Below, in pieces: positions 9,262 to 16,185 of a DNA stretch of 64,000 nucleotides. Each line of letters opens with the position of its first letter. Position 1 is the stretch's first letter. Source of the stretch: Methylomarinum vadi (GTDB lineage: Bacteria > Pseudomonadota > Gammaproteobacteria > Methylococcales > Methylomonadaceae); NCBI RefSeq assembly GCF_000733935.1, contig NZ_JPON01000001.1:2154501-2218500 (forward strand), read 5' to 3'. A program made the position numbers and the translations under genes. The notes beneath the pieces are model-generated. The model made no database searches and was not told the DNA's origin. It saw only the letters and a program-made list of their open reading frames with translations.

Positions 9262-9725
9262 ACCGTGCTCCTAACTATTAGCCTACAGCATAGATCACTT
9301 GTGAATTGGCCTCGCTGTTTTACCGAAATAGATTCATTTCGCGTTAGATTCCCAGAAAATTCAAATCCAAACAACGAATAAATCGAGAAAGGCAAAAACA
9401 GCCAAAACCAACAATTCAAACAAAAAGGAATGATGGCACCTGGAAACATTAAAAGTGAAACACTTTGAAGAAATAACGTCACAAGAAAAGAAGAATTATG
9501 ACGAAATGGCACAAGAAAGACACAAGCACGAAGAGGAAGTGACCGGCTTGTTCTAAAATGAAACAAAAGTCAACTCAACAGCGTTTTCTTTATAACCAGC
9601 ATTTTTAACGGCATATCCCGCTTCACTGGAATGTTTAGCTAATTTGAGCAACCCATCAGATTGTTCTAGCTTAGAACCTTTTCCGAGAATGCCTCACTAG
9701 TCTTTTTATCGGAATGTCAAAACCT
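9262..9725. other. Gene-poor region with a possible HMG-box-like remnant
   Basis: No convincing complete gene. The plus-strand stretch 9434-9556 reads W-x-x-x...FEEITSQEKKNYDEMAQERH...EEEV and then stops. It resembles the last helix region of an HMG-box-like domain (W, then EEK-x-x-Y-x-x-x-A). It is preceded in frame by TGA at 9431 and by a Lys-rich run, with no proper start. Promoter elements for the amidohydrolase must lie near 9262-9350 but are not obvious. Confidence 0.3.
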
Positions 9726-9745
9726 TGGCGTCCCGAGAGGGATTC
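9726..9745 (+). repeat. attL-like copy of the tRNA-Arg 3' end
   Basis: TGGCGTCCCGAGAGGGATTC differs from the tRNA-Arg end at 12681-12700 at only two adjacent-region positions. Copy and tRNA have the same orientation, as expected for flanking att sites of an element inserted at a tRNA gene. Confidence 0.65.
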
Positions 9746-9847
9746 TTATTATCTTAGTAACGTATTGGTTTTACATGATTTTTTATCAAACCAACCAGAT
9801 TTATCCATCACTTGTACCATCAACAACACGTTTTTTGTAAAAACCAA

Positions 9848-10414
9848 TTACAGAAGCTCAATATACTTCTTAAGTGCTGATACGGTTTGGGGAAGCTGTT
9901 GTTTTTGAAGAATAGCCAAAAACTCATCAATACTCTTTGGCGGATTCCTCAGTGATTGGCGCTGTCGTTTTATCGCGGCGCATGCAACGGCTGGAGCCAA
10001 ATCGATTTGATAATAAATAAAATCGTCAGGATGGATCGCTTCAATCCCATACCGTGACAGAGTTTGTTCAGGAAAGTCTTTCAGATTGGTCGTTATGATA
10101 GCATCGGCACCAGCTTTAATTGCTGCCGCCAAAACGTGCCTATCATCAGGATCGGGCAATTCAATGCCCACGATTAAGCCCTCATAACCGATAATTTTTG
10201 CATCGCGGACATTGGCATCCATTAAATCCCTTGTTCTTTCTAAAATAGTCGTGTCATATTGCCCACGCCTTAATAAAGCGTTGATCCATTCTTCGTGGAT
10301 CTGATCAGTCCACCTGGCTTTAAACAGATCGGTTAAAGCCAGGCGCATTAATAGATCCCTTAATGGTGCGGGATACAATACGCAAGCATCATAGATAACA
10401 GAAAACTTCGCCAC
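9848..10414 (-). CDS. PIN-domain toxin (VapC-like ribonuclease)
   Basis: 188 residues with a PIN fold: a first acidic residue in VIYDACVLYP (D9), HEEWINALLRRG around 40-51, and the later acidic cluster PDPDDRHVLAAAIKAGADAIITTN around 88-111. PIN toxins are Mg-dependent RNases, usually held in check by a cognate antitoxin. It begins with GTG, whose G is the last base of the antitoxin stop codon, so translation is coupled. The C-terminal extension of about 50 residues beyond the PIN core is typical of the PIN_3 group. Confidence 0.85.
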   Translation of the reverse strand: MAKFSVIYDACVLYPAPLRDLLMRLALTDLFKARWTDQIHEEWINALLRRGQYDTTILERTRDLMDANVRDAKIIGYEGLIVGIELPDPDDRHVLAAAIKAGADAIITTNLKDFPEQTLSRYGIEAIHPDDFIYYQIDLAPAVACAAIKRQRQSLRNPPKSIDEFLAILQKQQLPQTVSALKKYIELL

Positions 10415-10869
10415 TATTCATATCCCATGCCCAGTTCTTGAGATTGGGCCGCCAACTCATCCAGTGTTGTTTGTCGCGCCTCATCAATGCGCTGTTTATA
10501 CTCAAAGACATCCTTTGCCATGACTCTTCGATGCGTCCCTACTTTCCTATATGGCAATTCCCCTTGTTCCAGCAAGCTAACCAGGTGTGGGCGGCTCACG
10601 TTCAATAGTTCGGCCGCTTGCTGAGTGGACAACTCGGCATTAATCGGCATCAACGTAACGGCATTGCCTTTTGACATTTCCGTCAAAACATCAAGCAACA
10701 TGTTTATAGCAAACCCGGGAAGAATTAAATCTTCGGTCTCTCCCCCATTAAGTGTGACTTTCAAGTTTAACCTATCGCTATTAGCGTATTTCGATAGGGT
10801 TCTACTTGTGACTTTAGCTGCTTCTGCCTCTTCTTTCGTTGGCAGATGCGCAACATTTGATCCAGACAT
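10414..10869 (-). CDS. HTH (excisionase-type) antitoxin of the PIN toxin
   Basis: 151 residues. The C-terminal half holds an excisionase/MerR-type helix-turn-helix, LSTQQAAELLNVSRPHLVSL, followed by the wing GELPYRKVGTHRRV. The N-terminal 75 residues are not recognised. It sits just upstream of, and overlaps, the PIN gene in the usual antitoxin-first order. A GGAGG ribosome site precedes the ATG at 10869. It probably binds the toxin and autoregulates through the palindrome at 10890-10909. Confidence 0.85.
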   Translation of the reverse strand: MSGSNVAHLPTKEEAEAAKVTSRTLSKYANSDRLNLKVTLNGGETEDLILPGFAINMLLDVLTEMSKGNAVTLMPINAELSTQQAAELLNVSRPHLVSLLEQGELPYRKVGTHRRVMAKDVFEYKQRIDEARQTTLDELAAQSQELGMGYE

Positions 10870-10889
10870 CTCGCCTCCTGATTATAGTA

Positions 10890-10909
10890 GTTTATTACTC
10901 AGTATAAAC
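10890..10909. promoter_or_regulatory. Candidate toxin-antitoxin operator palindrome
   Basis: GTTTAT-T-ACT-C-AGT-ATAAAC is a dyad with 9-bp arms interrupted by one extra T, about 20 bp upstream of the antitoxin start. The position suits autorepression by the HTH antitoxin. No experiment is implied. Confidence 0.45.
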
Positions 10910-11043
10910 GAAATAAACGAAACAGCAAATAAGATAAAAAGGTGTGCAGCACTCTTCTTCGCCCTCGCAGTTTTTGCGTAGAAATTTAGCTTTCTATTTA
11001 GAAATTCCAACCGGCTTAACACCTAGGATTGAACGCGTCGGCT
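10910..11043. other. Intergenic spacer in the island
   Basis: A+T-rich sequence with no recognisable gene between the toxin-antitoxin operator and the RadC remnant. Confidence 0.4.
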
Positions 11044-11221
11044 GTGATATTTGCCCTCAATCACTCGAACGGAGAAGCCGTACCAAGCAATGGCGGACAA
11101 ATGCATAACAGCCAAATTAAAAGAAGCGTTGAGCATGGTTGATATTAGGACGCTCGATCATTTCATTATTGGCGGCGGGGATCAGTACTCATTTTCTACG
11201 CGGGGGTGTTGTAGGCTGTAA
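11044..11221 (+). pseudogene. RadC/JAB-domain protein remnant (C-terminal fragment)
   Basis: The first frame reads VIFALNHSNGEAVPSN, matching the RadC metal-binding motif region (normally H-N-H-P-S-G). Near 11092 the similarity jumps to another frame: ADKCITAKLKEALSMVDIRT, then LDHFIIGGGDQYSFSTRG and a stop at 11219. The N-terminal two thirds are missing, one metal-ligand His is lost (ALNHS for A-H-N-H-P) and there is a frameshift, so it is dead. RadC-like genes are common cargo of genomic islands, which agrees with the tRNA-Arg island. Confidence 0.8.
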
Positions 11222-11226
11222 CCGTT

Positions 11227-11265
11227 GGGCGATAAAAACCGGCTACATGCCGGTTTTTATCGCCC
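11227..11265. terminator. Strong bidirectional hairpin terminator
   Basis: A perfect 17-bp inverted repeat (11227-11243 and 11249-11265) around a 5-base loop. The inner stem ACCGGC/GCCGGT is flanked by A5 and T5, so both strands give a G+C hairpin followed by a U-rich run. It closes the RadC remnant on one side. Confidence 0.7.
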
Positions 11266-11396
11266 GATTAATCAAACGTTGTTTTTTGCGGTCTATTGCT
11301 GTTTGATATACTTTTTAATCCGAACAGCGCAAGCGCGTTATTGAAGTTGATATGGGATACCCAAAAAGATGCCCGTTATCCGGGCTATTTTCGGCA

Positions 11397-11627
11397 ATGG
11401 GCGCGACATTAGCCATAGACATCGATGTCATTTATGATGACGATGCCAATGTATTCATTGCCACAAGCAAAGACGTGCCCGGCTTGATTTTGGAGGCGGA
11501 AAGCTTCCACGATTTACGCAAAGAGATAGAAGAAGCAATCCTTAATTTGCTGAACCATGACAACCACGTCAAGAAACGCAAAACCCTAGCCGAATTAATC
11601 ATTAAAAACCATATTGCAATTGCATGA
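11397..11627 (+). CDS. DUF1902 domain protein (HicB-like antitoxin family)
   Basis: 76 residues from the ATG at 11397; an upstream ATG at 11352 would add 15 residues without family similarity, though it cannot be excluded. The sequence IDVIYDDDANVFIATSKDVPGL is the start of a DUF1902 domain, a partial RNase H-like fold related to HicB antitoxins. No HicA-like partner is visible beside it, so it is either an orphan antitoxin or has lost its toxin. It is inside the tRNA-Arg island. Confidence 0.65.
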   Translation: MGATLAIDIDVIYDDDANVFIATSKDVPGLILEAESFHDLRKEIEEAILNLLNHDNHVKKRKTLAELIIKNHIAIA

Positions 11628-11753
11628 TTGGTTATGAGCAGGCGGTTTTTATCTATTGTAAACTTTCGTTGTCTACTCTTGCTGATTAATATAGTTTATT
11701 TTGTTTCATTGACTTGTGTAAAAGTGGAGTGATACAGTGAAACTACCGAATAG

Positions 11754-11785
11754 CCTCAGTAACAATTATGGTACTGGGGTTTTTT
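11754..11785 (+). terminator. Rho-independent terminator
   Basis: Stem CCTCAGTA / TACTGGGG (one G-T pair), 10-base loop, then six T at 11780-11785. It lies after the DUF1902 gene and before the next gene pair. Confidence 0.6.
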
Positions 11786-11818
11786 CGTGCGCTGGAATAG
11801 TAGAAAGAATTTAGTGGC

Positions 11819-11824
11819 TATAAT
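11819..11824 (+). promoter_or_regulatory. Candidate -10 box for the small-gene pair
   Basis: A perfect TATAAT about 47 bp before the ATG at 11871. No good -35 hexamer lies at 16-18 bp, so the call is tentative. Confidence 0.3.
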
Positions 11825-11870
11825 AAGAGCTGTCGGAGCAGCCTAGTAATTAATAATTAGGAGTAGGAAC

Positions 11871-12074
11871 ATGCTTTATAAAACATATGCGGAAGCCTAT
11901 GAGGCTTCGCAACAATTAAAGCACCAATATGCGGCAGACGGCATCATGGTAAAAATAGAAAAATCTCCTTACGGCGGTTTTCGTCTTAAATTAGTACCAA
12001 TTGACCTTATGATTGATAACTTATCTGGTACAACTCAAAATGGAAAATCAAGAGGAACAGCAATCTGCTTCTAA
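11871..12074 (+). CDS. Unrecognised 67-residue protein in the island
   Basis: I do not recognise this protein. It has a good ribosome site (TTAGGAGT about 8 bp before the ATG at 11871). It begins MLYKTYAEAYEASQQLKHQY, a likely amphipathic helix, followed by MVKIEKSPYGGFRLKLVPID, which looks like beta strands; the last 20 residues are polar. No signal or membrane segment is seen. It overlaps the next gene by 35 bp in another frame. It lies between two clear terminators, so the pair forms an independent unit. Confidence 0.55.
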   Translation: MLYKTYAEAYEASQQLKHQYAADGIMVKIEKSPYGGFRLKLVPIDLMIDNLSGTTQNGKSRGTAICF

Positions 12075-12477
12075 ACAACCAGTAGAAGGGGAATTTTTAT
12101 CTGGCAAGGAAATGCTTGAACTTGAAAGGGAGCGCATAAAAAGCGCTGATAAAAGAACGGATATTGCAAGACGGGCAATAGAAGCTAACGACGCTGCGGA
12201 TAAACGAATGTTTGATTTTCACATGTCGCGGCTAGATAAAGAAACAGAGTTTCAATCAGAGCAAATAAAAGTTGCCAAACGCTTGATTTATGGAGGCAGC
12301 GCCTTTTTAGCAGCAATAATAGTTTTGCTTCTTTGTATGTCTTTTTTTGGGACTGAAAGCCAAGCTGAAACAGCTTCCATATTGCTTGAAAAGTCAATAA
12401 CCGCGCTGGGAGGGATTGCCGTTTATATGCTAGGAAAGGGGGCGCTAAGTAAACTTACTAAACCTCCATCAGAATAA
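12040..12477 (+). CDS. Unrecognised small membrane protein in the island
   Basis: 145 residues from the ATG at 12040, chosen because the codons upstream (from 12013) lie in the preceding gene. I do not recognise the family. Residues 1-80 are charged, rich in E, K and R, and probably coiled-coil (EMLELERERIKSADKRTDIA). Two hydrophobic segments follow (about 82-104 and 112-136), then a short basic tail. It would be an inner-membrane protein with a long cytoplasmic helix. No clear ribosome site is seen, so it may be translationally coupled to the 67-residue gene. A strong terminator follows. Confidence 0.6.
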   Translation: MENQEEQQSASKQPVEGEFLSGKEMLELERERIKSADKRTDIARRAIEANDAADKRMFDFHMSRLDKETEFQSEQIKVAKRLIYGGSAFLAAIIVLLLCMSFFGTESQAETASILLEKSITALGGIAVYMLGKGALSKLTKPPSE

Positions 12478-12493
12478 AAAGTTTCAAACGAAG

Positions 12494-12514
12494 CCCGCTT
12501 AAGCGGGTTTTTTT
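12494..12514 (+). terminator. Rho-independent terminator
   Basis: Palindromic stem CCCGCTTAAGCGGG followed by seven T, 16 bp after the end of the membrane-protein gene. Confidence 0.85.
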
Positions 12515-12617
12515 ATGCCTGGAGGTAATTTAGTCGCAGATCAGCCAAAATCGGGCAAATTAACTTAGCGACTCAGACTGCCATGAATGCCGGTTAAAAC
12601 TAATATTTTTTTAAAAC

Positions 12618-12635
12618 TGTGCCAGGAGTGTGCCA
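12618..12635 (+). repeat. TGTGCCA direct repeats beside the tRNA
   Basis: TGTGCCA occurs at 12618 and 12629, an 11-bp period, about 50 bp from the tRNA end. Short direct repeats near an att site can be integrase arm-type sites. This is weak evidence, given as context for the island. Apart from these repeats, 12515-12680 shows no gene. Confidence 0.3.
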
Positions 12636-12680
12636 CAGACCATTTCTGATAATAAAAAAACAACTAAGCCATTGATTTAA

Positions 12681-12757
12681 TGGCGTCCCGAGGAGGATTC
12701 GAACCCCCGGCCTGCCCCTTAGGAGGGGGCCGCTCTATCCTACTGAGCTATCGGGAC
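12681..12757 (-). tRNA. tRNA-Arg (anticodon CCT)
   Basis: 77 nt on the minus strand with an encoded CCA end. The acceptor stem is GTCCCGA paired to TCGGGAC; the D-arm contains AGCTCAGTAGGATAGAGC; the anticodon loop is CTCCTAA with anticodon CCT; the T-arm contains GGGGGTTCGAATCC. It reads AGG codons. Its 3' end forms one boundary of the integrated mini-island. Confidence 0.97.
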
Positions 12758-12828
12758 AATGCGAATATTTTAACATAAGCAAAATTAGCTATGCTTATTG
12801 ATTTCTCATTTTGTATTGATCCAGCCCC

Positions 12829-13273
12829 TCAACTTATCAGAGAATGCTGACCTTCCTCAACCGGCGTAATTATCAAGCTCATACCGCCTTTAGGTCTTAT
12901 CGTCACGGCCATATCCATTTCGGGCGGCACCCCTTCATGAACGAACCGAAAGTGTTGCAGCAGCATACTTAACGACAGTGTCGCTTCGGTCAAGGCGAAA
13001 TGCATGCCGATACAAAATCTGACACCGATACCGAACGGCAGGAAAGTCGCCCTGGCAGGCATTTTTTCGATAAACCAGCTGGAGTCGAACTACTCAGGAT
13101 TTGCCCAAAGCTGTGGATGATGGTGAATATTGTAGATGTTCATCAAAGCCAATGCGCCGGCTTGCAGCGGATAACCATCGAGCTCGGTATCCTGCGTAAT
13201 TTTAGGTATCAAAAAACCCGCTGGCGGGCGCATGCGCAAGGCCTCGAGCAAGACGGCAATCGGCAACATCGAA
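12829..13273 (-). pseudogene. Cytochrome P450 pseudogene (C-terminal fragment)
   Basis: Only the last third of a P450 remains. Reading right to left on the minus strand: LLEALRMRPPAGFLIP (start of the ExxR-side region, with the family E-x-x-R motif as EALR), then ITQDTELDGYPLQAGALALM and NIYNIHHHPQLWANPE. An in-frame TAG follows at 13090-13092, then the haem-binding loop FLPFGIGVRFCIG and the end. The I-helix and everything before it are missing and the nonsense codon separates the cysteine loop, so no functional enzyme is possible. It lies between the tRNA-Arg and bluB. Confidence 0.85.
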
Positions 13274-13305
13274 ACAGACTCCCTAAACCCATTTCACCTC
13301 GCCAT

Positions 13306-13953
13306 TTAATCATCGCGCCAACTATTTTCATAAACGAATGCTTCCAAGGGTTGCGCTTCGGCCCAGTTTTCCATCTCCAGCATCGGTTTGGCGTAAAACG
13401 ACTCGACATGTCCGAGGCATAATATCGCCACCGGACGGCTGCCATCCGGCATGGACAATAAATGCGCTAACGCCCGTGGATCGAACAAAGAAACCCAACC
13501 CATGCCAAGCCCTTCGGCGCGCGCGGACAGCCACAAATTCTGGATGGCGCAGGCTGTGGAGGCTAGATCCATTTCCGGTAAAGTACGGCGGCCGAATACA
13601 TGTTGCTCGCGTTTATCCGGCATGGCTACGACCAGCAATTCACCACACTCGAGGATACCTTCCACTTTCAATTTCATGAACTCGTCATGGCGTTCGCCCA
13701 ACGCTTTGGCCGTTTCCAGACGTTCCTCCTCAACTAACTCGTGTACTCGCTCTCTAAGCGCCTGATCGGTAATTCGGATAAACCGCCAAGGCTGCATCAA
13801 GCCTACACTGCCAGCCTGATGCGCGGCCTGCAGCAACCGTTTAAGCACGGTGGGATCGACCGGATCGGGCAAAAAATGCCGCATGTCGCGACGTTCGGCA
13901 ATCGCCCGGTATACGCCGGCGATTTCTTCCTCGCTAAATCGGCGTTTAGTCAT
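13306..13953 (-). CDS. bluB: 5,6-dimethylbenzimidazole synthase BluB
   Basis: 215 residues of the nitroreductase-like BluB family. BluB uses reduced FMN and O2 to break down the flavin to 5,6-dimethylbenzimidazole, the lower ligand of cobalamin, so this is an oxygen-dependent route. ERRDMRHFLPDPV near residue 20 and SVGLMQPWRFIRI near 50 are characteristic flavin-contact regions. It overlaps cobS by 8 bp and is downstream of it. Together with cobT and cobU it forms the nucleotide-loop assembly branch. Confidence 0.93.
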   Translation of the reverse strand: MTKRRFSEEEIAGVYRAIAERRDMRHFLPDPVDPTVLKRLLQAAHQAGSVGLMQPWRFIRITDQALRERVHELVEEERLETAKALGERHDEFMKLKVEGILECGELLVVAMPDKREQHVFGRRTLPEMDLASTACAIQNLWLSARAEGLGMGWVSLFDPRALAHLLSMPDGSRPVAILCLGHVESFYAKPMLEMENWAEAQPLEAFVYENSWRDD

Positions 13954-14707
13954 AGGAAATACATCCCATTAGCACGGCGACCTCGACCAGTTCGACCGCG
14001 GCGCCATAAACATCTCCGGTCATACCTCCCAATCGCCGCAGCCCCGTCATTCTGATCCAGACGGCCATGGCGATCGCCAACAGAACCGGCAAAATGCCAA
14101 TCGATAACATGGCGGCCAACGCAATAAAGACGATCATTGCTTGCGATTCCCTCAGCGGCAGATTTTTCAGCAGGTTTTCCGCCAGGCCGCCTTTGCTGAC
14201 ATACGAAGCAGAAACCATCAAGCCAAGAATGGCGGTGCGCCCCAGTACGGGCGCCATCAACAATGCCATTCCTATTCGCCCCTCCATTAACGCCTGCAGC
14301 GCCGACCATTTCAACATCAACGTCAATAACAACACGATAACCGCAATCGGCCCCGCCGAAGGGTCTTTCATGATCCGCAGACTCTTATCCCTGTCGCCCA
14401 GGCCGCCGGCCCAGGCATCGGCGCAATCTGCCAAACCGTCGAGATGCAAACCGCCGGTCAATAGCACCCAAAAGGTTAAAATCAACGCCGTTTGTAACGG
14501 TGGATGAACGGCTGGCAATGAAATTGCCGCTGACGACAACAGCAAACCGATAATCAGCCCCACCAAGGGATAAAACAGCACCGACCGACCCAATTGCTGG
14601 TCGGTAGCCGAAAATGAAAAGGGAACGGGAAGACGGGTCAGGAATTGTAGTGCCAATACAAAAGAGTACGTCGACAGCGGCTTATTTGAGGAAACGCCCT
14701 TTCGCAT
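13946..14707 (-). CDS. cobS: Adenosylcobinamide-GDP ribazoletransferase (cobalamin synthase) CobS
   Basis: 253 residues, a polytopic membrane enzyme joining adenosylcobinamide-GDP with alpha-ribazole (or its phosphate). The N-terminus ALQFLTRLPVPF and the acidic motif GGLHLDGLADCADAW (about residues 85-99) are family hallmarks. The ATG at 14707 lies 26 bp inside the upstream TM2 gene, so the genes overlap; a later start would remove part of the lead-in before the conserved region. It overlaps bluB by 8 bp. Confidence 0.94.
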   Translation of the reverse strand: MRKGVSSNKPLSTYSFVLALQFLTRLPVPFSFSATDQQLGRSVLFYPLVGLIIGLLLSSAAISLPAVHPPLQTALILTFWVLLTGGLHLDGLADCADAWAGGLGDRDKSLRIMKDPSAGPIAVIVLLLTLMLKWSALQALMEGRIGMALLMAPVLGRTAILGLMVSASYVSKGGLAENLLKNLPLRESQAMIVFIALAAMLSIGILPVLLAIAMAVWIRMTGLRRLGGMTGDVYGAAVELVEVAVLMGCISYD

Positions 14708-15098
14708 CTTTATATATATGCCCGGTCATCAGCAGAACACCTTCGATAAATCCCCACATCACGCCATAACCTCCAGTAATCAACGTGACTAAAATCTGCG
14801 CAATGCCCAAACCGTAAAACCCTAAATAAATTCGATGCAAACCCACCGCGCCGAATAACAAGCCCAATACGACAGCTACCCATTTCCTTTTAACTGGTTT
14901 CGTATCCCGCAAATAGGCGCCGACCGGACTGACATCAATCACCTTACCTTCCTCATCGATATCGAAATCGACGTCATCGCCGGGCTGGGGCGGCGATTCG
15001 AGCTCCCACTGGTCGATGTAAAACTCGTAAAACTTGTCCTCGAACTTGATGATGCCGGTCTGAATCTTGTTATCGTAACTTTCTATGTGTCCAATCAT
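14682..15098 (-). CDS. TM2-domain membrane protein with a soluble N-terminal domain
   Basis: 138 residues. Residues 1-65 form a small beta-rich domain resembling a cold-shock/OB-like fold (GHIESYDNKIQTGIIKFEDK), and residues 72-130 form a TM2 domain: two membrane helices with GLLFGAVGLHRIYLGFYGLG and a glycine-rich turn. TM2 proteins have no established general function. Its placement inside the cobalamin genes, overlapping cobS by 26 bp, suggests shared transcription but not necessarily shared function. Confidence 0.8.
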   Translation of the reverse strand: MIGHIESYDNKIQTGIIKFEDKFYEFYIDQWELESPPQPGDDVDFDIDEEGKVIDVSPVGAYLRDTKPVKRKWVAVVLGLLFGAVGLHRIYLGFYGLGIAQILVTLITGGYGVMWGFIEGVLLMTGHIYKDAKGRFLK

Positions 15099-15134
15099 TA
15101 ATTCTTTACCTTGTAAGCTTCACAGCTCTTGTCA

Positions 15135-16181
15135 TTAGTTAGTGGTTATTTCTGCCTCGGCAAAAGTCGCCATTTCGTTATGTAATCGGCACGCCATCTG
15201 CAGCAAGGGCACGGCGGCCAGCGCACCGCTACCTTCGCCCAAGCGCATATCCAAATCCAATAACGGCCGAACGTCCATTTCCCGCAAAAGCCGCCGGTGG
15301 CCTTTTTCATGGGAACAATGGGCAAAAAACAGCCATTCTTTCGCCGCCGGATTCAGATGTATGACACACAACGCTGCGACGCTGGCAATGAAACCATCCA
15401 CCATGACCGGCAAACGCCGCTGGGCGGCGGATAGATAGGCGCCAACCAACGCCGCTATTTCAAAGCCGCCCAGAGTTTGCAAGATATTGAGCGGCGAGAC
15501 AAGTCGGTTGCGATGCTTTTCCAAAGCCATTCGGATGACCCGGCTTTTATGTTCAATTTGCACCGCATCCAATCCCGTCCCCGCGCCGGTCAATTCGGCC
15601 GCATCGATGTTCAATAGCGCACTGGCGACGGCGGTGGCGCTGGCGGTATTGGCGATCCCCATTTCGCCACCGACGAATAAATCGGCGCCGCCGGCCAAAG
15701 CCCTCGCAACGGCTTTTTTCCCGGCATTCAGCGCCAACTCTAACTGGGCTTCGACCATCGCCGGTTGCTGACTGAAATTGGCGGTGCCCTGGCCCGCTCG
15801 ATCGCAAACGACCGATTCGAGGGCGAGCGGTTCGAGCAAACCGACATCGACTACCTCGAATTCGGCCGCACTATAACGCGCCAGTACATTGACCGCGGCG
15901 CCTCCCCGGGCAAAATTCCTAACCATTTCCGCCGTGACGACTTGTGGAAAAGCCGACACGCCTTCTGCGGCTATGCCATGGTCGGCGGCGAAGACCGACA
16001 CCCAGATCCGGTCGATCGAGGGCGTGCTGCTACCTTGCAGCGCCGCCAAACGAACGGCCGCCTCTTCCAGCCTGCCCAACGAACCGGGCGGCTTTGTCAG
16101 CCGCAGTTGTCTGTCGCGCGCTTTTTGCAAAATACTATTGTCAGGTTCCGCTATGGCGACAAACAACCAATCCATTTCCAT
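15135..16181 (-). CDS. cobT: Nicotinate-nucleotide:dimethylbenzimidazole phosphoribosyltransferase CobT
   Basis: 348 residues, standard size. CobT transfers phosphoribose from nicotinate mononucleotide to 5,6-dimethylbenzimidazole, giving alpha-ribazole phosphate. Diagnostic stretches are KPPGSLGRLEEAA near residue 31, FAADHGIAAEGVSAFP near 66, GGEMGIANTASATA near 170 and the final EGSGALAAVPLLQ with the catalytic Glu region. It lies 4 bp from cobU, upstream of the TM2-cobS-bluB genes, and supplies the CobS substrate. Confidence 0.96.
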   Translation of the reverse strand: MEMDWLFVAIAEPDNSILQKARDRQLRLTKPPGSLGRLEEAAVRLAALQGSSTPSIDRIWVSVFAADHGIAAEGVSAFPQVVTAEMVRNFARGGAAVNVLARYSAAEFEVVDVGLLEPLALESVVCDRAGQGTANFSQQPAMVEAQLELALNAGKKAVARALAGGADLFVGGEMGIANTASATAVASALLNIDAAELTGAGTGLDAVQIEHKSRVIRMALEKHRNRLVSPLNILQTLGGFEIAALVGAYLSAAQRRLPVMVDGFIASVAALCVIHLNPAAKEWLFFAHCSHEKGHRRLLREMDVRPLLDLDMRLGEGSGALAAVPLLQMACRLHNEMATFAEAEITTN

Positions 16182-16185
16182 TCGT

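Larger units (their letters stand above)
9726..12700. mobile_element. Degenerate mini-island integrated at tRNA-Arg(CCT)
   Basis: The last 20 bp of tRNA-Arg (12681-12700, including the encoded CCA) are repeated in direct orientation at 9726-9745 with 18 of 20 matches. This is the layout left by tyrosine-recombinase integration into a tRNA 3' end. The 2955-bp period encloses only accessory features: a PIN/HTH toxin-antitoxin pair, a RadC remnant, DUF1902, two unrecognised small genes and several strong hairpins. No integrase gene remains, so it is probably an old, immobile remnant. The boundaries are inferred from the repeat. Confidence 0.65.

Noticed and set aside
9258-9566. 102-codon minus-strand frame upstream of the amidohydrolase
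   Set aside because: Phe/Leu-rich composition of A+T-rich noncoding sequence, no start signal, overlaps the amidohydrolase start.
9714-9908. 64-codon plus-strand frame
   Set aside because: It overlaps the end of the PIN toxin, has no ribosome site and crosses the att-like repeat; no family resemblance.
13000-13422. 140-codon plus-strand frame
   Set aside because: Antisense to the P450 remnant and the end of bluB, which have clear protein matches.
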